Below the pieces are notes generated by a model, which was given only the letters and a program-made list of their open reading frames with translations, had not been told where the DNA came from and did no database searches. A program made the translations under genes and the position numbers. From Magnetospirillum sp. (GTDB taxonomy: Bacteria; Pseudomonadota; Alphaproteobacteria; Rhodospirillales; Magnetospirillaceae), in contig JAIWOG010000217.1 in NCBI GenBank assembly GCA_020217035.1, positions 1 through 10,000 of the forward strand: 10,000 nt of DNA. The letters run 5' to 3'. Positions 6,509-10,000 of this stretch are shown here, piece after piece; position 1 is the first letter of the stretch; every line of letters starts with the position of its first letter.

Positions 6509-8535
6509 AACGGCGTCTGACGATCGGGGCTTTGGCCTTGGTCGTCACGGCCGTTCTGGCCGATCTGTTGCTGCCGCCCGATTTGGGGCGATTGCAGGCG
6601 GTTTCGGTGGTGGTGGAAGACCGCGCCGGCAGTCCGTTGCGTCCCTTCGCCAGCCCCGACGGCACCTGGAGGATGGGGGCGGAACCGGCCAGGGTCTCGC
6701 CCCTGTACCTGTCCATGTTGCGGGAAATCGAGGACAGGCGCTTCGGTTGGCATCCGGGGGTCGATCCCTTGGCCATGACGCGCGCCGGCTTGCAGATGCT
6801 GAACCATGGCCGGGTGGTGTCGGGCGGCTCGACGCTGACCATGCAACTGGCCCGGCTGCTGGCGCCCAAGCCGCGCACAATCGCGGCCAAGCTGACGGAA
6901 ATGGCCCGCGCCGTGCAGTTGCAGATGCGGTTGGGGCGTGACGGGGTGTTGGCCGGCTATCTGACCCTGGCGCCGTTCGGTGGCGCCCTGGAAGGGGTGC
7001 GGGCGGCAAGCCTGGCCTGGTTCGGCCGCGAGCCCGACCATTTAAGTCCGGCCCAGGCCGCCTTGCTGGTGGCGCTTCCACAATCGCCGGAACGGCTGCG
7101 CCCCGACCGCCACCCCACCGCCGCCAAGGCGGCGCGGGACCGGGTGCTCGACCGGGCCGCCGCCGCCGGGATCATCGCCGCCGACGTGGCCGCCAGCGCC
7201 AAGTTGGAAGCTGTTCCTGTCGCCATGTTGGACATGCCCATGGTGGCCCCGCATCTGGCGGCGCGGCTGGCGAGCCAGGCGACGAAACCGGCTGTGCGCA
7301 CGACCATCGATGGCAATCTACAGCGCACAATTGAAAACATGGCCCAGGCGCAATCGCGTTTCTGGCCCGACAACGCCGAGATGGCGGTGATGGTGGTGGC
7401 CAATGACGGCCGCCGGGTTCTGGCCCATGTGGGGGCGGCCCAATGGCGGCGCTGCCAGATCGACCTGACGCGGGCCGTGCGCTCGCCGGGATCAACCTTG
7501 AAGCCGTTCATCTATGCCCTGGCCTTCGACGATTTGTCGTTGCATCCGGCGACGCTGGTAGTGGACGCGTCGCGCCGTTTCGGCGCTTGGATGCCGCGTA
7601 ATTTCGACCAGGACAGCCATGGCGAGATGCCGGTGCGCGAGGCTTTGCAGCGATCCCTGAACGTGCCCGCCGTCCAGGCCCTGGAACTGGTGGGGCCGGC
7701 GCGGTTGGCGACATTGTTGCGGCAAAGCGGCGCCGAACTGGCCTTTCCCCCCCTGGCCGAACCCAGCCTGCCCTTGGCCCTGGGCGGGGTGGGCATGACG
7801 CTGGCCGACCTGGTCATGCTGTATGCCGGCCTGGGCGAGGACGGCAGGGTGCGCAAGCTGGTGTACCACGCCGGGCAACCGACCGATCGCGGTTCCGTCC
7901 TGGTGGGACAAGAGGCGGCCCGCGCGGTGTTGCGCATCCTGGAAGCGGCGCCGGCGCCGCCCGGCGTGGCCTCGGCCAATCTGGCGCGGCGTGGTCGCGC
8001 CATCGCCTTCAAGACCGGGACGTCCTATGGTTTCCGCGACGCCTGGGCCATCGGCGTGTCCAAGGAATACACCGTCGGCGTTTGGGTGGGCCGTCCCGAC
8101 GGGGTGCCGCGTCCCGGCGAATACGGGCTGGCTTCCGCCGCCCCCGTGCTGTTCCAGGTCTTCGACCAATTGCCGCCGGAAAGCGGTGGCCGGTCGCCGC
8201 CGGCCCGGCCCGATCACGCGCTGTATCACGGCCAGCCGCCCTTGGCCTTGGTCCGACTGCGTCCGCCCGACGACGATGCCGGACCTCGTCACCACACGGA
8301 ACGTCCACGGTTGTTGTTCCCGCTGGATGGTTCCGATGTCGAACCGATCGGCGCCGGCATCGCTTTGATGGCGCAAGGCGGCACGCCGCCCTTGCGTTGG
8401 CTGGTCGATGGCCGGCCGCTGCCACTGGGGGCGGGGTTCTGGAACCCCGATGGGCCGGGTTTTTCGCGCCTGACCGTGGTGGATTCCCAAGGCCGCCAGG
8501 CCAGCGCCACCATTCGGGTGGTGACGCCGCCATAG
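6505..8535 (+). CDS. pbpC: Penicillin-binding protein 1C (bifunctional glycosyltransferase/transpeptidase)
   Basis: This class A penicillin-binding protein of 676 residues polymerises lipid II into glycan strands and cross-links peptides on the periplasmic side of the inner membrane. A short cytoplasmic start MKRR is followed by one membrane anchor (about 5-24). The GT51 domain shows IEDRRFGWHPGVDP with catalytic Glu76, and GGSTLTMQLARLL at 107-119. The transpeptidase domain has all three motifs: S330-T-L-K333 (nucleophile Ser330), S384-L-N386 and K503-TGTS. The C-terminal part, about 600-674, with FPLDGSDVEP and RWLVDGRPLP, is the BiPBP_C domain that marks PBP1C. Its ATG overlaps the macroglobulin stop (ATGA, 6505-6508), and no strong ribosome site is visible inside the upstream gene, so translation probably depends on that gene. 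The macroglobulin-PBP1C pairing is conserved in many proteobacteria. In E. coli, PBP1C contributes little to normal growth, so a repair role is often suggested. All catalytic residues are present. Confidence 0.96.
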   Translation: MKRRLTIGALALVVTAVLADLLLPPDLGRLQAVSVVVEDRAGSPLRPFASPDGTWRMGAEPARVSPLYLSMLREIEDRRFGWHPGVDPLAMTRAGLQMLNHGRVVSGGSTLTMQLARLLAPKPRTIAAKLTEMARAVQLQMRLGRDGVLAGYLTLAPFGGALEGVRAASLAWFGREPDHLSPAQAALLVALPQSPERLRPDRHPTAAKAARDRVLDRAAAAGIIAADVAASAKLEAVPVAMLDMPMVAPHLAARLASQATKPAVRTTIDGNLQRTIENMAQAQSRFWPDNAEMAVMVVANDGRRVLAHVGAAQWRRCQIDLTRAVRSPGSTLKPFIYALAFDDLSLHPATLVVDASRRFGAWMPRNFDQDSHGEMPVREALQRSLNVPAVQALELVGPARLATLLRQSGAELAFPPLAEPSLPLALGGVGMTLADLVMLYAGLGEDGRVRKLVYHAGQPTDRGSVLVGQEAARAVLRILEAAPAPPGVASANLARRGRAIAFKTGTSYGFRDAWAIGVSKEYTVGVWVGRPDGVPRPGEYGLASAAPVLFQVFDQLPPESGGRSPPARPDHALYHGQPPLALVRLRPPDDDAGPRHHTERPRLLFPLDGSDVEPIGAGIALMAQGGTPPLRWLVDGRPLPLGAGFWNPDGPGFSRLTVVDSQGRQASATIRVVTPP

Positions 8536-8549
8536 GGCGCTGTTATTTT
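8521..8549 (+). promoter_or_regulatory. Weak candidate promoter for the glycosyltransferase
   Basis: GTGACG (8521-8526) and TATTTT (8544-8549) each match four of six sigma-70 consensus bases and are spaced by 17. Transcription would begin near 8556. The -35 lies within the last codons of pbpC. Read-through from the upstream operon is equally possible, as no terminator separates the genes. Confidence 0.22.
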
Positions 8550-8581
8550 CGCCGCAGCTTTTCCAACAGGGGCTTAGCGCC
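8536..8581 (+). repeat. Inverted repeat spanning the pbpC-glycosyltransferase gap
   Basis: GGCGCT (8536-8541) begins at the base after the pbpC stop, and its complement AGCGCC (8576-8581) ends at the base before the TTG start of the next gene. The loop contains the ribosome site AGGGG (8568-8572). In a read-through transcript, the stem could bring the pbpC stop and the next start together or mask the start. The stem is short (six pairs plus one G-U) and the loop long, so chance is quite possible. Confidence 0.25.
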
Positions 8582-9838
8582 TTGAAAATCCTGTTCCTGA
8601 CCGAGAACTTCCCGCCCGAGACCAACGCGGCCGCCACTCGGGTTTACGAACGGGCGCTTTATTGGGTCAAGGCCGGCCATCAAGTGACCATCCTGACCTG
8701 CGCCCCCAACTTCCCCCAGGGCAAGCTGTTCGACGGCTGGAAGAATTCCTGGCGTCAGGTGCAGATGATGGATGGCCTGCGCGTGGTCCGCGTCAAGACC
8801 TACATCTCGGCCAATGAAGGCTTCGCCAAGCGCACGCTGGATTTCGTCAGCTTCATGGTTACCGCCTTTGGCGCCGGCCTGTTCGAGGACCGGCCCGACG
8901 TGGTGATTTCCACCAGCCCGCAATTCTTCGCTGCAATCGGTGGCTGGGCCCTGGGCGCCGTCCGCCGCGTTCCCTTCGTCTTCGAATTGGGCGATCTGTG
9001 GCCGCGCTCCATCACCGCCGTCGGCGCCATGAAACAAAGCCCGGTGATCCGCGCCCTGGAAAAGCTGGAATTGTTCCTGTATCGCCGTTCGGCGGCGGTC
9101 ATTGCGCTCACCCACGCCTTCAAGGACGATTTGAAGCGTCGCGCCATCGACCCGCGCAAGGTGGCGGTGGTGATCAACGGCGTCGACCTGCCGCGTTACG
9201 CGCCGCGTCCCCGTGACCAGGACTTGGCCGAACAATGGGGCTTGGCCGGCAAGTTCGTACTGGGCTACGTGGGCACCCACGGCATGGCCCACGGCTTGGT
9301 CAACGTCTTGGACGCCGCCGAACATTTGCGTGACGACGATCGGATTCGGTTCCTGTTCGTCGGCGCCGGGGCCGAACGGCAGATGCTGATGGACGAAGCG
9401 GTGCGCCGCCAATTGCCCAACGTGGTGTTCCAGGGCATGCAGCCGAAAGAGATGATGCCGCGCATCTGGTCGCTGTGTGACGTGGCGCTGGTGCATCTGA
9501 AGGACGATCCGGCCTTCGCCGAGGTCATCCCGTCCAAGATTTTCGAAGCCATGGGCATGGGCCTGCCGCTGCTGCTGGTGTCGCCGGAAGGCGAGGCCAG
9601 CCGCATCCTGGCCGCCGACCAGGCCGGGCTGTGGGTGCCCGCCGCCCAGCCGCAAGCCTTGGCCGACACCGCCCGTCATTTGGCCGCCGACGACGCGGTC
9701 CGCGCCGGCTTGGCGACGGCCAGCCTGGCCGCCGCGCCCCGGCATTCCCGCGAATACCAGGCCAAGCGCTACATGGACGTGCTGGACCTGGTGGTGGCGG
9801 GGCAGGGACCGCTTAGGGCCGGCGAGATCGATGGCTGA
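8582..9838 (+). CDS. GT4-family glycosyltransferase (WbuB-like)
   Basis: This 418-residue cytoplasmic or membrane-associated glycosyltransferase of the GT-B fold, family 4, would transfer a nucleotide-activated sugar to a growing polysaccharide repeat. The N-terminus KILFLTENFPPETNAAATRV is the usual first strand and glycine-poor loop of WbuB/WcaI-type enzymes. It also carries FELGDLWPRS (134-143), LGYVGTHG (227-234) at the start of the C-terminal Rossmann domain, and the E-x7-E donor-site motif as Glu314 to Glu322 in EVIPSKIFE. No signal peptide is present. The start is TTG, supported by AGGGG nine bases upstream and by the conserved N-terminus beginning exactly there. It follows pbpC by 46 bases and precedes a CapD-like gene, so it probably belongs to an O-antigen, capsule or exopolysaccharide locus extending to the right. 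Donor and acceptor sugars cannot be told from sequence; WbuB itself is linked to an N-acetylfucosamine step, but I do not claim that here. Confidence 0.93.
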   Translation: MKILFLTENFPPETNAAATRVYERALYWVKAGHQVTILTCAPNFPQGKLFDGWKNSWRQVQMMDGLRVVRVKTYISANEGFAKRTLDFVSFMVTAFGAGLFEDRPDVVISTSPQFFAAIGGWALGAVRRVPFVFELGDLWPRSITAVGAMKQSPVIRALEKLELFLYRRSAAVIALTHAFKDDLKRRAIDPRKVAVVINGVDLPRYAPRPRDQDLAEQWGLAGKFVLGYVGTHGMAHGLVNVLDAAEHLRDDDRIRFLFVGAGAERQMLMDEAVRRQLPNVVFQGMQPKEMMPRIWSLCDVALVHLKDDPAFAEVIPSKIFEAMGMGLPLLLVSPEGEASRILAADQAGLWVPAAQPQALADTARHLAADDAVRAGLATASLAAAPRHSREYQAKRYMDVLDLVVAGQGPLRAGEIDG

Positions 9839-9885
9839 CGTAAAATTTTGGACAGCGACACCGGCCTAGGATAACAGTTGCAGCC

Positions 9886-10000
9886 ATGATGCGCAGACCG
9901 ACCCTGCACCGCGGACACATCGCCCTGCTCCATGACCTGGTCATGGCGGCGTTGTCGTTCCTGGCCGCCATCTTCCTGCGTATGGACGCCACCTGGGTAC
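9886..10000 (+). CDS. Probable CapD/WbpM-type polysaccharide biosynthesis protein (N-terminal fragment)
   Basis: An open frame starts at ATG 9886 (or the next codon, ATG 9889) and runs off the right edge, showing 38 residues. After a basic start, RRPTLHRGH, comes IALLHDLVMAALSFLAAIFLR, an amphipathic-then-hydrophobic segment typical of the first membrane helix of membrane-bound nucleotide-sugar 4,6-dehydratase/epimerase proteins (CapD, WbpM, PglF), in which HDLxMAALSFxLAxxLR is a recognisable opening. Such enzymes make UDP-linked deoxy-amino sugars for surface glycans, which fits the glycosyltransferase just upstream. No stop occurs in the visible frame and the codons show the window's G/C third-base bias. 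The ribosome site is poor: TAGGA at 9867-9871 is 14 bases away. A weak promoter (TGGACA 9849-9854, 17 bases, TAACAG 9872-9877) may lie in the 47-base gap. The family call rests on this short fragment only. Confidence 0.6.
   Translation, partial: MMRRPTLHRGHIALLHDLVMAALSFLAAIFLRMDATWV

Noticed and set aside
8543..9745. Minus-strand open frame of 400 codons opposite the glycosyltransferase
   Set aside because: The plus-strand gene has clear GT4 motifs throughout; the reverse frame has no family features.
9842..9849. AAAATTTT palindrome after the glycosyltransferase stop as a terminator or operator
   Set aside because: It is an 8-base AT palindrome without a GC stem or further symmetry; too little to call a function.

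Overview
The window is high-GC DNA with strong G/C third-position bias, short intergenic gaps and GTG/TTG starts alongside ATG. Together with the gene families this suggests an alphaproteobacterium of the Rhodospirillales type; a Magnetospirillum-like host is my guess from general resemblance, not something proven here. All genes look chromosomal and intact. I see no tRNA, rRNA, CRISPR, insertion sequence or phage gene.

Layout. (1) Positions 1-200, minus strand: the first 66 residues of a periplasmic substrate-binding protein of the branched-chain amino acid (Liv/Peripla_BP_6) ABC transporter type. (2) 201-554: a divergent, locally AT-rich control region with several inverted repeats and an 11-bp direct repeat. 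(3) 555-1535, plus: a full-length PaaX-family repressor, the family that senses phenylacetyl-CoA. (4) 1613-8535, plus: a two-gene unit of a bacterial alpha-2-macroglobulin (YfhM type, thioester motif intact) and penicillin-binding protein 1C (pbpC), joined by a 4-base ATGA overlap. (5) 8582-9838, plus: a GT4 (WbuB-like) glycosyltransferase. (6) 9886-10000, plus: the start of what looks like a membrane-bound CapD/WbpM-type nucleotide-sugar epimerase/dehydratase, running off the right edge.

How they work together. The left part looks like a ligand-controlled uptake module: PaaX is divergent from a solute-binding protein and the shared gap is rich in candidate operators, so control of aromatic acid (phenylacetate-like) uptake is a reasonable inference. 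The middle is the well-known periplasmic pair in which the macroglobulin is thought to trap attacking proteases while PBP1C polymerises or repairs peptidoglycan. The right end appears to begin a surface polysaccharide locus.

I found no convincing new system. The points most worth a second look are the architecture of the paaX/transporter control region and the macroglobulin's N-terminus, which has a signal-anchor-like segment and a proline-rich linker but no lipobox.
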